From positions 1 through 60,242 of the forward strand of contig NZ_JAFFQD010000033.1 of NCBI RefSeq assembly GCF_016918565.1: DNA of 60,242 bases. Reading direction: 5' to 3'. A model generated the notes under the pieces. The model saw only the letters and a program-made list of their open reading frames with translations, was not told the DNA's origin and ran no database searches. Positions 51,887-60,242 of this stretch are shown here, in pieces. Position 1 is the stretch's first letter. The number at the start of each line of letters is the position of its first letter. Origin of the DNA: Desulfogranum marinum (GTDB lineage: Bacteria; Desulfobacterota; Desulfobulbia; Desulfobulbales; Desulfobulbaceae). The translations under genes were made by a program, and so were the position numbers.

Positions 51887-52796
51887 TGCCCTGCTCTTGT
51901 TCCTGATGCTTGGGCTTGTCTATGCTCCGGGGCTTTTTTCTGCCCAGAAGGGAGCAGGTACGACCTTCTACACAAAGCAGAAAGAAGGCTGGTTCTGGTA
52001 TCACGACCCCGTTCAGGAGCCGGAAGTAAAAGTAAAACAGCCGGAACAACCTGAACCGCCGCTGCAGAAACCACGACCTGCTCAGGAGAATAAATACCGC
52101 GAGACCGATCTGGAAGAATACGGCATCGAGGAGCTGTGGGGTATGTACCCCGATGATTTCCAAGAGCTACTCGATCATGTCCAGAATCTAGCGGTCCAGG
52201 AGCCCACTGAAAAGAATGTCCTCCGTTATCTGGTGATGCAGGACGTTGCCAGACGCAAGGCATTAGCCTACACCAACTCCTCTATGTATGTGACCCAGAA
52301 ATATGGAGATCTGTTTAACGTCAATCAGGTCTATCCCACTTCTAAGCCAGGCGTAACCGCCAGGGTACAGCTGCAGCAACAGGAAATCGGCAAGACTATA
52401 GCTGTTGCCAGGAACAATCACGCGTTGATCTCCTTTACCAGTCCGACATGCAGGTTCTGCGAACGGCAAAACTCCATTCTTGCCTACTTTGTCGAGAAAT
52501 ACGGTTGGCAGGTTAAACCAGTGGATATAAGCAGGCAGCCAGGTATTGCTGCCAGATTTGGTATTGAGTCCACCCCTACCCTCCTGCTCATCCAAAAAGG
52601 AAGGGAGGAGTATATGACGGTATCAGTTGGTGTGGTGGCGCTGACAGAGCTGGAACGCAAGCTGTACCGGGCCATTCGTTACCTGGGCGGCGAAACCAGG
52701 GATGACAACTTCCTCATGTATGACTTTCAAAAGGGATCAGCGCTTGATCCGACCTCAATCCTCAACCAAGGTGGTCACCCATGGAAAAGAGACTGA
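51846..52796 (+). CDS. traF: TraF, thioredoxin-fold pilus assembly protein
   Basis: 316 residues starting MVTHSSQKRC (an in-frame ATG at 51819 is the alternative). Signal peptide LLLFLMLGLVYAPGLFSA, Pro-rich linker, then the TraF domain. It ends in a thioredoxin-like fold with SPTCRFCERQ and the cis-Pro TPTLLL. F TraF has lost the CxxC, so this active-looking CRFC suggests real disulfide exchange, useful for Cys-rich TraU and TraH. Confidence 0.92.
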   Translation: MVTHSSQKRCRSGSALLLFLMLGLVYAPGLFSAQKGAGTTFYTKQKEGWFWYHDPVQEPEVKVKQPEQPEPPLQKPRPAQENKYRETDLEEYGIEELWGMYPDDFQELLDHVQNLAVQEPTEKNVLRYLVMQDVARRKALAYTNSSMYVTQKYGDLFNVNQVYPTSKPGVTARVQLQQQEIGKTIAVARNNHALISFTSPTCRFCERQNSILAYFVEKYGWQVKPVDISRQPGIAARFGIESTPTLLLIQKGREEYMTVSVGVVALTELERKLYRAIRYLGGETRDDNFLMYDFQKGSALDPTSILNQGGHPWKRD

Positions 52797-54214
52797 TCAC
52801 GATCATTATGGCCGTTTTCCTTTGTATTGGCTCTGCCCAGGCGGAGTGGGTCGATGATTGGCTGCAGCAACGCAGCACCAATGGTCCGAACTATTTTCAC
52901 GGCCAAGAGAGAGGCTTTTACCAAGGGGGCAGTTTTTCAACCCGTTGGTCCAACACCAACGATTTTCCACTCACCGTAGAGTCTCCCCGGATAAAAGCCG
53001 GCTGTGGCGGAATCGATGTCTTTTTAGGTGGCATGAGCTTCATGAACGCTGATTATCTGGTGAACAAGCTCCAGGGGATTTTGACCAATGCTGCAGCCGT
53101 AGCCTTTGATTTGGGATTGAAAACACTTTGTGAGCAGTGTTCCAATACGATTAAAAATTTTGAGGCGCTGGCCGACAGTCTCAACTCCATGCAGATAGAG
53201 GAATGTGCTGCTGCCCAAGGAATGGTGGGCGTGGTGATGGACAAAAATGGGTTCCATTCAGCAGAGGTCATGCGGGAGAAGCTCGGTACCGCGATCAAGG
53301 AAAATAAGCTAAGTCAGGGCATCACCGAGATGTGGGATATCGCCACCAAAGATGACCAGGCGAATAACAATGTTCCGCAGACAGCCGATGTTGTGCGCAT
53401 TAACAGTGGATGTAATGCCGATATTACTGCAACCTTCCTCTCCGGCGGCTCCCTGCTGGCAAACCTTGGGAGCAAGATGGGCGTTCCAACCGGTCATACG
53501 GACCTGATTCGTGGTCTGGTAGGCGATGTAATCCTGAGTGGCCCGGCCAATGCCTACAAGGTTGCCTACGAAGGCCCCTGTCCCCAAAATAATGCAGATG
53601 ATATCAAGGGGATTTCCGAGGGGGTACTGTATGCGAAAAACAGTGGTGGTACCTGCCACCAGATTGCAGACACCAACCGGGATTTGGTGCAGTACGTGAC
53701 CACTACCCTGGACGGTATTGCCACCAAGATTGAAACCAGGGGAGCACTGAGCACTACAGAGCAGGACTTTCTTGCTGCAACGCCCCTCTCCCCACTTCCC
53801 ATCCTCAAGACAGCCATCGGCAGCAACATGCGGGGGAGCATGATCAGCAGTCTTGCCGACATTACCGCCAAGGCCTACAGCCTGCAGATGCTTTCCGATC
53901 TCTATATTCGCGGTGAAGCCATTGGGGTGAAAGCCAAGGAAATGCTGGAGAAGCAGGCAGGAGCAGCCAGTGGTGCGCCTGCTGAAAATTGTAACCCCGC
54001 AGTCTTTGCCGGCCATATTGATTCGGATCTGAGTGTGATGCTCAACAAAATCCGGCAGCTGCAGGAAGCATCACGGACTGCCTATATCGCCTCAGCCAAG
54101 GAGATGACGACCATCATGACCTACTTGGAGAAGATGCAGCGAATTGAGACCCAGATGGTGAGCGAAATTACCCGCAGGTACGGCAAGGACGTTGCTTCAA
54201 GAATACAACTCTAG
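52781..54214 (+). CDS. traH: TraH, pilus assembly protein
   Basis: 477 residues with a signal peptide (ITIIMAVFLCIGSAQA). The conserved TraH start has YFHGQERGFYQGGSFSTRW and IKAGCGGIDVFLGGMSFMN, then a Cys-rich part (LCEQCSNTIKNFEAL) and C-terminal coiled coil. Length is that of F TraH (458). It overlaps traF and ends seven bases before traG. It ends with TAG. Confidence 0.95.
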   Translation: MEKRLITIIMAVFLCIGSAQAEWVDDWLQQRSTNGPNYFHGQERGFYQGGSFSTRWSNTNDFPLTVESPRIKAGCGGIDVFLGGMSFMNADYLVNKLQGILTNAAAVAFDLGLKTLCEQCSNTIKNFEALADSLNSMQIEECAAAQGMVGVVMDKNGFHSAEVMREKLGTAIKENKLSQGITEMWDIATKDDQANNNVPQTADVVRINSGCNADITATFLSGGSLLANLGSKMGVPTGHTDLIRGLVGDVILSGPANAYKVAYEGPCPQNNADDIKGISEGVLYAKNSGGTCHQIADTNRDLVQYVTTTLDGIATKIETRGALSTTEQDFLAATPLSPLPILKTAIGSNMRGSMISSLADITAKAYSLQMLSDLYIRGEAIGVKAKEMLEKQAGAASGAPAENCNPAVFAGHIDSDLSVMLNKIRQLQEASRTAYIASAKEMTTIMTYLEKMQRIETQMVSEITRRYGKDVASRIQL

Positions 54215-54223
54215 GATGAAGTG

Positions 54224-57200
54224 ATGAAAAGACATATCCCTTTTTTGGTCACCATTATTGTGCTGTTTGCAGGACCGGCAATGGCCCTGGACATGGAGTT
54301 TTACACCTATGGTGGTTTTAATCCGGTTGTACAAGCCTTCACCAAAGTAGCCTTGATCTTTGGTGATAATGCCTATAAGGGGTTGCTTGTAGTTGTGACC
54401 GTCCTTGGAACGGTTGCTGCCGCAATAGGGATGATAGCCAAGGCGACTGTTAGTGGAAAAATCAGTTTAACCTGGCCGGTGCCGGTTCTTGCCGGGATGG
54501 CGATCTACATTGCCCTGTTTGTCCCTACTGGCAATATCACCGTCTATGATCCTACTTTAAACAGGTTCCAGATTGTTGGCGGTGTCCCGGATGCAATCGT
54601 ATTCACAGCCGGCACGCTCAATAAGCTGGAGAAAGGTCTGGTCGATATCATTGACACAGCCTCTGCTCCGAATGCTCAGTATCTCGATAAGGCTGGTGGA
54701 ATTGGCTTTAAGGCCCTGGAGGCAATCAGAGGATCAAGCCCCAAAGACAATCACGCAAGAACCTCGATGATCCGCTACATTAAGGACTGTGTGACCTTTG
54801 AATTGCTGCGGCCTGGGAGCACTATCGACCTAGATACCATGCGCAATTCCAGCACCAATTTCCTCACCCAGTTAGCAGGCGCCCAAAATCCCGCTATTTA
54901 CACCGTCTATTACGACAGTGTGCATCCGGAGGGGCAAAGTTTGACCTGTACCGCAGCCTGGAACAGGATACAGCCCATCTATGCGAATCCAGCCAATTAT
55001 GATGAGGCAATAAAGCGTGCCTGCAGCAAGGCCCATTTTGATCCCAACAGTACGGTGGAGATGAATACATGTGAGAACTTGATCCGCAGCACAATGCTTC
55101 ATGTTACCGGCACAGCTCAGACTCCGGAACGTTTGATCCAACAGCGTCAGATTGCCGAGATCCTCTATAACTTCTATTACATGGATGATTATGAAACGTC
55201 AGTATTAATGGAGGCAGACAGGAAAATTGTATCCACAGGGATGGGGATCGGCATTACCATGAACGAATGGATACCGATCATCAGGGCCATTATGACGGCA
55301 GTTGCCATCGGTACCCTCCCCTTGCTTGCCCTCTTTCTTCCGACCCCGGTCATTGGTAGAGCAGCTTCGGTCATGTTTGGTTTTTTTGTTTTCCTCACCA
55401 CCTGGGGCATCACCGATGCTGTCATCCATGGGGCTGCCATGGACTACGCCTCTTACGCTTTTGAAGATGTACGGCAATCCAACCTGGGCGTATATGCCAT
55501 GGCCTCCTTTCCCAATATGTCACTCAAAATGCTGGCCATGTTCGGGGTGATCCGTTCAGCCGGGATCATGTTGGCCAGTATTTTCTCCATGATGTTAGTC
55601 CGGTTTGGAGGGTCGGCCCTTGCTCACTTTGCGACCAACCTCAACAGTATTGCCAGGGGAGCAGGGGCTCAAGCTGGTTCGTTGCTCACTCCGGAAGGCA
55701 ACGCCTCTGCAATGGCTGAACAGACGAGAATTGCAGGCCTACTGGAAGGTATGCAGGAACATCGTTTTACCAATATGGCTGCAGCCGGTGCTTACAAGAT
55801 GCACTCCAATGTCGGAGGGTATCATGCCGCCATGAATACCAGAAATGCACTGCAGAAATCTGGACACCTTCCGCAGGGTACTGCGGCAACTGAGTATGCC
55901 CAGGCAGAAGCATCTGCAAACAGGTCTGCTGGGACAAGTTCGGGGATGTTTGGTGTAACTACCGGTCTGGATGGAAACGCATCACGGATGAAGGGTGAAT
56001 CTGTCAACACTGATGGATCTGTAACTAGCATGACTACGGGTGCTGGTGGCAAGGGTGTTGCCACCGACACCCTGGCTGCAGGTACAGCTCAGTATCACGT
56101 AGGTGCTGATGGAGGCCAGAATTTAGAATATGCCGATGTGCGGAATGTTAATTCCATCAGTGTCGGTCAATCCCTACAGAATCAGCTTATCGATTCAGCA
56201 TCTACAAGCCTTGGTGGTTCAAAGAACTGGAGTTCATTAACTCAGCAGTTGCAAAAAGACAGCCTTAACAGCTCAAGCGCTCAGAGTTATAGCGAGAGGC
56301 TTAATAACTCCATAAGAGAGAATTGGAATAGGTCGTTTAATGATTCATCGAGCTTTGTTCATTCGATGGATCAAAGCACAGTTACAAAGTTTAACTCAGC
56401 TGTTGGAGCTGGTTTTAAAAAAATTGAACTTGGGACAAATGGTCAACTCTCTATTGTGGGCAATGATGGCGAGAGAGTTCATTTTAATGTTTCCGAACAA
56501 ACAGCTCAAGCCTTTGCAAGAGATGAGGCAAAGATAAGAAGTCAGGCTATTCAAGATACATTTACCAATTCACAAGGTCTTGATTATCTCACCAATGTTT
56601 CTAGGCAATTGGGAGTTTCCGAAGCATACTCATTCCTTAGTGATGCAAAAAGAGTTCAGGCAGCTACCGAGTCTTATGGTGCAAACGCTGAAACAGCTCT
56701 GGTACGGGATTATGCAATAAATCATTACGGTGAGGAAACACCTGCAAATATCAGAAAAACTATGACCTATTTAAACCACCTGGCTGAAAATGACCCTAGT
56801 CGCCTGAACAGAATTGTCGAAGGTTTCTTAAGTGGTCGAGGTTATGGACGTGGCAGTACAGCCAATTCTGTAAGAAGTGCTATTGATGCGACTAAATCTA
56901 GGTTACATGATGATGCAATCCTGAAAGGTGCAGTTGATCATATCGCCAATGCCGCAGGACAAAAGGCATCAGGAGTTAGGCCGAGCAATTTAACACCACC
57001 AGACTCTAAAGGAATACGTGAACCGGATAAAACAGGCGTAGCGAAAATTGCAGATAGCTTGAAAAGCAGAAATCGTCATGAAGAAACTGGTGAGGGAAGA
57101 ATACGAACAACCCCCACAGGAATGGCTAAAGAGGGGGTTGGGAAGGTGTTTCAGGGAGTCGTAGACAGTCAGGGAATGCGACCAACAGATAAAGGGGCTT

Positions 57201-57298
57201 TTGATTATGTTAACCCGGTTCGAGGCTCTAAAAACGTACCACCAGCGGGACCAATCCCCAAGGACGCACCATCAACCCTTGGAGGGAAAGATGATTAG
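54224..57298 (+). CDS. traG: TraG, mating-pair stabilisation / pilus assembly protein
   Basis: About 1024 residues (ATG at 54224 with AGGA upstream; a GTG one codon earlier is in frame). The N-terminal half has the TraG membrane region (VVTVLGTVAAAIGMIAKATV, TAVAIGTLPLLALFLPT, LASIFSMMLVRFGG) with a periplasmic loop containing CTFELLRPG. The C-terminal half is Ser/Asn-rich and soluble, as in F, where it acts in mating-pair stabilisation and entry exclusion. The codons become AT-richer from about 56200, suggesting that the C-terminus was exchanged. Confidence 0.93.
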   Translation: MKRHIPFLVTIIVLFAGPAMALDMEFYTYGGFNPVVQAFTKVALIFGDNAYKGLLVVVTVLGTVAAAIGMIAKATVSGKISLTWPVPVLAGMAIYIALFVPTGNITVYDPTLNRFQIVGGVPDAIVFTAGTLNKLEKGLVDIIDTASAPNAQYLDKAGGIGFKALEAIRGSSPKDNHARTSMIRYIKDCVTFELLRPGSTIDLDTMRNSSTNFLTQLAGAQNPAIYTVYYDSVHPEGQSLTCTAAWNRIQPIYANPANYDEAIKRACSKAHFDPNSTVEMNTCENLIRSTMLHVTGTAQTPERLIQQRQIAEILYNFYYMDDYETSVLMEADRKIVSTGMGIGITMNEWIPIIRAIMTAVAIGTLPLLALFLPTPVIGRAASVMFGFFVFLTTWGITDAVIHGAAMDYASYAFEDVRQSNLGVYAMASFPNMSLKMLAMFGVIRSAGIMLASIFSMMLVRFGGSALAHFATNLNSIARGAGAQAGSLLTPEGNASAMAEQTRIAGLLEGMQEHRFTNMAAAGAYKMHSNVGGYHAAMNTRNALQKSGHLPQGTAATEYAQAEASANRSAGTSSGMFGVTTGLDGNASRMKGESVNTDGSVTSMTTGAGGKGVATDTLAAGTAQYHVGADGGQNLEYADVRNVNSISVGQSLQNQLIDSASTSLGGSKNWSSLTQQLQKDSLNSSSAQSYSERLNNSIRENWNRSFNDSSSFVHSMDQSTVTKFNSAVGAGFKKIELGTNGQLSIVGNDGERVHFNVSEQTAQAFARDEAKIRSQAIQDTFTNSQGLDYLTNVSRQLGVSEAYSFLSDAKRVQAATESYGANAETALVRDYAINHYGEETPANIRKTMTYLNHLAENDPSRLNRIVEGFLSGRGYGRGSTANSVRSAIDATKSRLHDDAILKGAVDHIANAAGQKASGVRPSNLTPPDSKGIREPDKTGVAKIADSLKSRNRHEETGEGRIRTTPTGMAKEGVGKVFQGVVDSQGMRPTDKGAFDYVNPVRGSKNVPPAGPIPKDAPSTLGGKDD

Positions 57299-57568
57299 TT
57301 ACTTTGACCATCTATCTTCATTGAAGACATTGCATGATAAAGAAGAATACTCTGGATCAAGGACGACATCATTATCTTGAGCATATACATAATCATCGGA
57401 TCTTTTTTTTTTGATGACTGAACGCAACCCACTCCCCAGGAGTCCCAATAATGAGACATTACGAGTAGGAACTTCTTCGTCATGGAACAGCTTGCCACAA
57501 GCAGCACAGTACTCGTCATCTTCACAATGACAACCGCAATGAGGGCAAACTGCGTAATCAAAAGTCAT
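57299..57568 (-). CDS. Small zinc-ribbon protein
   Basis: 89 residues from MTFDYAVCPHCGCHC, with AGGTGAG upstream of the ATG at 57568. CPHCGCHC and CAACG form a double CxxC zinc ribbon, followed by a short hydrophobic patch and basic run (LGLLGSGLRSVIKKKR) and an acidic end. Its stop abuts the traG stop. Function unknown; zinc ribbons of this sort occur in mobile-element accessory genes. Confidence 0.7.
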   Translation of the reverse strand: MTFDYAVCPHCGCHCEDDEYCAACGKLFHDEEVPTRNVSLLGLLGSGLRSVIKKKRSDDYVYAQDNDVVLDPEYSSLSCNVFNEDRWSK

Positions 57569-57610
57569 AATCTCACCTTTACGTAAAGACAGGTCAACAA
57601 AAGGCAATAA

Positions 57611-57638
57611 CTATACAAATTTTTACAACAATGTATAG
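57611..57638. promoter_or_regulatory. Inverted repeat upstream of the zinc-ribbon gene
   Basis: CTATACA and TGTATAG are perfect inverted halves 14 bp apart, centred about 56 bp upstream of the leftward start. TTGACT at 57644-57649 (minus strand) could be a -35 box. It looks like an operator. Confidence 0.4.
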
Positions 57639-57668
57639 AAAAGTCAAGTCCAGTACAAACGGGATAAA

Positions 57669-58282
57669 TTGAAACGTCTCTTTATCCTCATATTTTTTTC
57701 CGCCGCAACCACTGCAGCCAAATGCAGGACGGTATTGGCAAGTACCTGCAAAAGCACGAAGGCGTCAGGGTAACCCAGTTACAACAGGATCGCCTCTCAC
57801 AGTAGGATTATCTGATAGAATATTTCTGCGCGCTACCTTATTTGTCTAAAGGTATAGAGATTCACCCTGACTTTATCCGATCTTTGATCTTGGCTGACTC
57901 TAACGGAGATACCCAGGCTTTATCATTCAAAAATGCCAGAGGCCTTACCCAGATCATTTTTACAACAGGCCAAGAAACTGCTAGAGCAATTACTCGAAGT
58001 CAAGCTATAGATCTTGAGCAAATTGAGTATGTCACCAGAACCCAATTAGAGCAACTCGCTCCAGAGGATCTCAACGATTCTGCAGTCAACATCATGTTGG
58101 CTTGCTACCAGATATCTAAATATAACAAAGAGTATCAGGGCCACCTTGATCTTGTCGTGTCAGCCTGGAACTTAGGGGCCGGATCGAATAACAACGGGCA
58201 CCCTCCAGAATATCAAGAAACCTTGAACTTAATAGGCAAGGTTAATGGGTTATTTAGGTTTTTTATTCAAAGTAGATTATGA
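57669..58282 (+). pseudogene. Lytic transglycosylase (SLT-like), decayed
   Basis: A signal-peptide-like start (TTG at 57669; KRLFILIFFSAATTAA) is out of frame with the rest. From 57722 the frame reads MQDGIGKYLQKHEG, meets TAG at 57803-57805, and continues through HPDFIRSLILADSNGD and NARGLTQI to VVSAWNLGAGSNN, the layout of SLT domains. The position of the catalytic Glu (AESN in the family) is Asp (ADSN). With a frameshift, a nonsense codon and the lost Glu, it is probably not functional. Conjugation operons usually carry such an enzyme. Confidence 0.6.
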
Positions 58283-58429
58283 AGGCTGGTAATACCTTGG
58301 CATGTCATTTACCTTTTGAACTCTATCTCTTTCCAAGTTTCCCATCATTGTTGAATGTGAGCATCCTATTTTCTCCGTTGAACAAGCCCAGAAATAATAT
58401 CCCTCCGATGTTACTGTTAAATGGTCATA

Positions 58430-58458
58430 TTGACTTCTGCTATGACCATCAGTATGAT
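58430..58458 (+). promoter_or_regulatory. parDE promoter
   Basis: TTGACT (58430-58435), 17-bp spacer, TATGAT (58453-58458). The -10 box lies within the inverted repeat AGTATGA-TTAAG-TCATACT, and the -35 box lies between the halves GGTCATA and TATGACC (58423-58447), so binding of ParD would block polymerase. Confidence 0.75.
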
Positions 58459-58469
58459 TAAGTCATACT
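58451..58469. promoter_or_regulatory. ParD operator
   Basis: AGTATGA and TCATACT are perfect 7-bp inverted halves separated by TTAAG, overlapping the -10 box. Ribbon-helix-helix antitoxins autoregulate through sites of this kind. Confidence 0.65.
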
Positions 58470-58487
58470 TCAAGAGGAAACTATATA

Positions 58488-58781
58488 ATGCAATCAGAAA
58501 AAGCCGAAAGAATTACGATCACTTTACCACCCGAGATGTTGGCCTCTATAAAGAAAAAGGTTAGCTCGGGTTCTTATGGTTCAACAAGCGAGCTCATCAG
58601 GGAAGCCCTGAGGCTATGGCAGAAAAAAGAAGAAGAGCATAACGCAAGGATATCTTTAATTCGTGAGCGTTTGGCACATTCAGCGCAAAGCGGCGACCCA
58701 GTGCCACTTGAAACTGCTTTTAAAAGTATTGAGAAGCACCACAAGCTACGGATAAAGAAACAAGCTAATGAAAACATATAA
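58488..58781 (+). CDS. parD: ParD-type antitoxin
   Basis: 97 residues. The N-terminal ribbon-helix-helix is ERITITLPPEMLASIKKKV and the following GSYGSTSELIREALRLW is the ParD/CC2985 signature. The C-terminal tail wraps the toxin. GAGGAAA precedes the ATG. It is cotranscribed with and overlaps parE by 14 bp. It stabilises the mobile region by post-segregational killing. Confidence 0.92.
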   Translation: MQSEKAERITITLPPEMLASIKKKVSSGSYGSTSELIREALRLWQKKEEEHNARISLIRERLAHSAQSGDPVPLETAFKSIEKHHKLRIKKQANENI

Positions 58782-59097
58782 TGTTTACTTGTTACCGGAT
58801 GCTATCAAAGATTTGGAGGGGATCTACGATTACATTACAGAACAAAGCGGGTACCCAGAAAGAGCTTGGGCGTACATTGAAAAACTTCGTGATAAATGCC
58901 AAAAACTAGAAACAGCACCTTTACGAGGCCAAAAACGAAATGACTTAATGGAAAAATTAAGAGTCTATCCTCTCGATAAAAAAGCCGTTGCAGCCTTTGT
59001 CGTTAATGAAGACGAACAGACGGTAAGCATCTTAAATATTTTCTATGGTGGCAGAAATTACGAAGCCATCATGTCTGTCCCAAAAGGCAGCCATTAG
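58768..59097 (+). CDS. parE: ParE/RelE-superfamily toxin
   Basis: 109 residues with YNVYLLPDAIKDLEGIYDYI, LRGQKRNDL and VVNEDEQTVSILNIFYGGRNYEAIM, the ParE-type fold with the C-terminal Arg near the active face. ParE toxins poison DNA gyrase. Length is slightly above average (about 100). It follows parD directly. Confidence 0.92.
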   Translation: MKTYNVYLLPDAIKDLEGIYDYITEQSGYPERAWAYIEKLRDKCQKLETAPLRGQKRNDLMEKLRVYPLDKKAVAAFVVNEDEQTVSILNIFYGGRNYEAIMSVPKGSH

Positions 59098-59805
59098 ATA
59101 AAACTATGCACTGACGACAATCGTTCCTGAAAGGATTGTAGCAGCCCGCAATGATAAACTATCAGACCTACAATCAAGTCAATTCCGAGCCCACATTAAG
59201 TGAGAATAAGGTAAAGTGAGGTGGGTTCACGCCTTTTCACTTTCAAGTAAGCTATTTTTGCCCATCCCCCGATATAGTCAAATTGAGGTTTCTTGCACAA
59301 CGCCCCGAAAGGCGCGCATTCCTCTATCGGCGAATAATAACCTATTATACAGAACTATCGTTCTGACACCTCCTCAGAAAAAATTTCGTATGTTTATCGC
59401 CGAGGCACAGTCTATGGTTGTAGGTATACGTATAGTGAAGATTTGTACAGATAAGGTTAACCGGGCCTTGAGTACGAAAGAGGCTGTTTTTCAGCAAAAT
59501 TGACAGAAGACTTTGGTTCGTATGAACAGGAAGAAGGTCAAGTAGGTATGCTGGTGGGATATTCAGATCTTCGATGCGGCAATGTTAACGATCAAAGTCA
59601 CTTATGATGTGCTCTGTTACGCATGTTGCTAGAAATATAAGAATTTTTTTGCTTGTAGATAATTTTCTGGTTGTTCATTTCAATAAATTATATAAGAACT
59701 TTCTGAAAAAGGGAGCTTGTTTGAAACGAATTCGAAAAAGTTTCCAGAGGCTATATTCCTATACTAAAGTTTCCTGTAAATTATCATAGCAAAATCGCTA
59801 GTTCC
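59098..59805. other. Intergenic region with IS-end-like sequence
   Basis: No supported gene. It contains the inverted 18-bp motif (59190-59207) and a further GGTGGGTTCAC at about 59220, similar to the repeat tract at 3178-3345. Open frames here (59216-59503 and 59604-59789) have no family or ribosome site. Confidence 0.4.
59190..59207 (-). repeat. 18-bp motif, copy 2
   Basis: CCCACATTAAGTGAGAAT is the exact reverse complement of 3178-3195. It is followed on the minus strand by CTCGGA rather than the TCCGCA of copy 1. It suggests a second end of the same element type. Confidence 0.6.
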
Positions 59806-60126
59806 TCAAGCCACCATGCGTAGGAGAGTTTTGACAAAAGAATTTTGCGGTCTTTGCCCTGGCAATGGGCAAACCGATTGAAAATCCTCACTCAATGCTG
59901 CTTCTGCCATGATTCTTCTCACATCTGAAAATGCAAATCCTGATCTACCACGGATTTTATGTTTGCGATCCGGTGCAGTTTGCAAGCGATCGGCATAAAC
60001 CCATGTCAAGGTTGTGGCCATCATGCAGAAGTTAAGGTGATTCAACACCGAATCAGCATTTCTGGTTTGAGATTTTGAGTTTCCAATCTCCTGCTTGATT
60101 TCTTTAAATCCAGATTCGATATCCCA
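59806..60126 (-). pseudogene. DDE transposase C-terminal fragment (IS4-type)
   Basis: From WDIESGFKEIKQEIGNS (60126 leftward) through the Asn/Tyr-rich helix LNHLNFCMMATTLTWVYADRL to the stop. The Trp-x-x-Glu with following Lys pattern is the last catalytic block of IS4-type transposases. Immediately upstream are two in-frame TGA codons, so the gene is cut at 60127. It differs from the transposase at 10175-11530. Confidence 0.6.
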
Positions 60127-60152
60127 TCATCAAAACACATATAAACTTTAAT

Positions 60153-60242
60153 TTGACGAAGGAGACAGCATCTGCGATAATAAATATAGAAGATTTACTG
60201 GAGTTGGTTCGATGGATTAAGGCGAACAATGAAAGAAAAACT
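60153..60242 (+). CDS. Possible transposase N-terminus (IS66-like), cut by window edge
   Basis: An open frame from TTG at 60153 runs to the edge and reads TKETASAIINIEDLLELVRWIKANNERK. IS66-type transposases begin with a similar helical segment. There is no clear ribosome site and only 30 codons are visible, so this is tentative. Confidence 0.25.
   Translation, partial: MTKETASAIINIEDLLELVRWIKANNERKT

Noticed and set aside
3996-57805. Amber codons as sense codons (pyrrolysine or suppression) in ridA, the gene at 33285 and the SLT gene
   Set aside because: dcyD, marC, the CheB-CheR gene, traH and traG all use TAG as their final stop, two of the interrupted genes also have frameshifts, and one interruption in the same region is TAA.
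58279-58461. 60-codon frame after the SLT remnant
   Set aside because: No ribosome site or family; it overlaps the parDE promoter region.

Overview
The window looks like accessory DNA from a sulfate- or sulfur-metabolising member of the Desulfobacterota (Deltaproteobacteria-like). The evidence is a two-iron superoxide reductase (desulfoferrodoxin), a DsrC/TusE-family protein, a TRAP-type binding protein, tripartite tricarboxylate transporters and many large two-component proteins. No rRNA or tRNA genes were found. Assignments come from reading the translations by eye against known families; no database search was run.

Layout. (1) 1-3.5 kb is a mobile-element scar: the end of an IS5-type transposase, an IS91-type transposase coupled to a frameshifted tyrosine recombinase, and a tract of degenerate repeats resembling IS21-type ends. 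(2) 3.67-9.84 kb is a catabolic operon: a broken ridA, a D-cysteine desulfhydrase-like PLP enzyme, a complete TctC-TctB-TctA importer and an N-acyl-D-amino-acid deacylase. (3) 10.1-11.5 kb is a DDE transposase. (4) 11.9-16.8 kb is an orphan TRAP binding protein convergent with a NarL-type regulator and a sensor kinase. (5) 17-18.5 kb holds gene remnants (one TrkA-C-like) and a marC gene. (6) 18.7-23.5 kb is one 1577-residue CheB-CheR-PAS-kinase-receiver protein.

(7) 23.6-38.7 kb is a dense run of small stress-type genes: ribbon-helix-helix protein, superoxide reductase, DsrC-like protein, sigma-54 activator with a degenerate receiver, pseudo-receiver with a C-terminal CxxC/CPEC segment, SDR, UspA, CHAD, coiled-coil exported protein, DUF1328, MgtC/DUF4010, ChaB, HAD phosphatase, (alpha/alpha)6 glycosidase and PRC-barrel. 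A good sigma-54 promoter precedes the DsrC-like gene, next to the sigma-54 activator gene. Several genes here are interrupted by stops or frameshifts.

(8) 38.75-57.6 kb is plasmid-derived. It has a divergent repressor/Cro-like switch, an excisionase-like protein, a TrfA-type replication initiator, eight 22-bp iterons followed by AT-rich direct repeats (a probable oriV), a sigma-like protein, and an almost complete F-type conjugation operon (pilin candidate, traL-E-K-B-V-C-W-U, trbC, trbI-like, S26 peptidase, traF, traH, traG). Relaxase, coupling protein TraD and TraN are not in the window. (9) 57.6-60.2 kb holds a zinc-ribbon gene, a decayed lytic transglycosylase, a ParDE module with a clear promoter and operator, an 18-bp inverted copy of a repeat found at 3.18 kb, and transposase fragments at the edge. 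Transposase fragments at both ends suggest that this is a contig bounded by IS repeats, from a plasmid or from a chromosome carrying an integrated plasmid.
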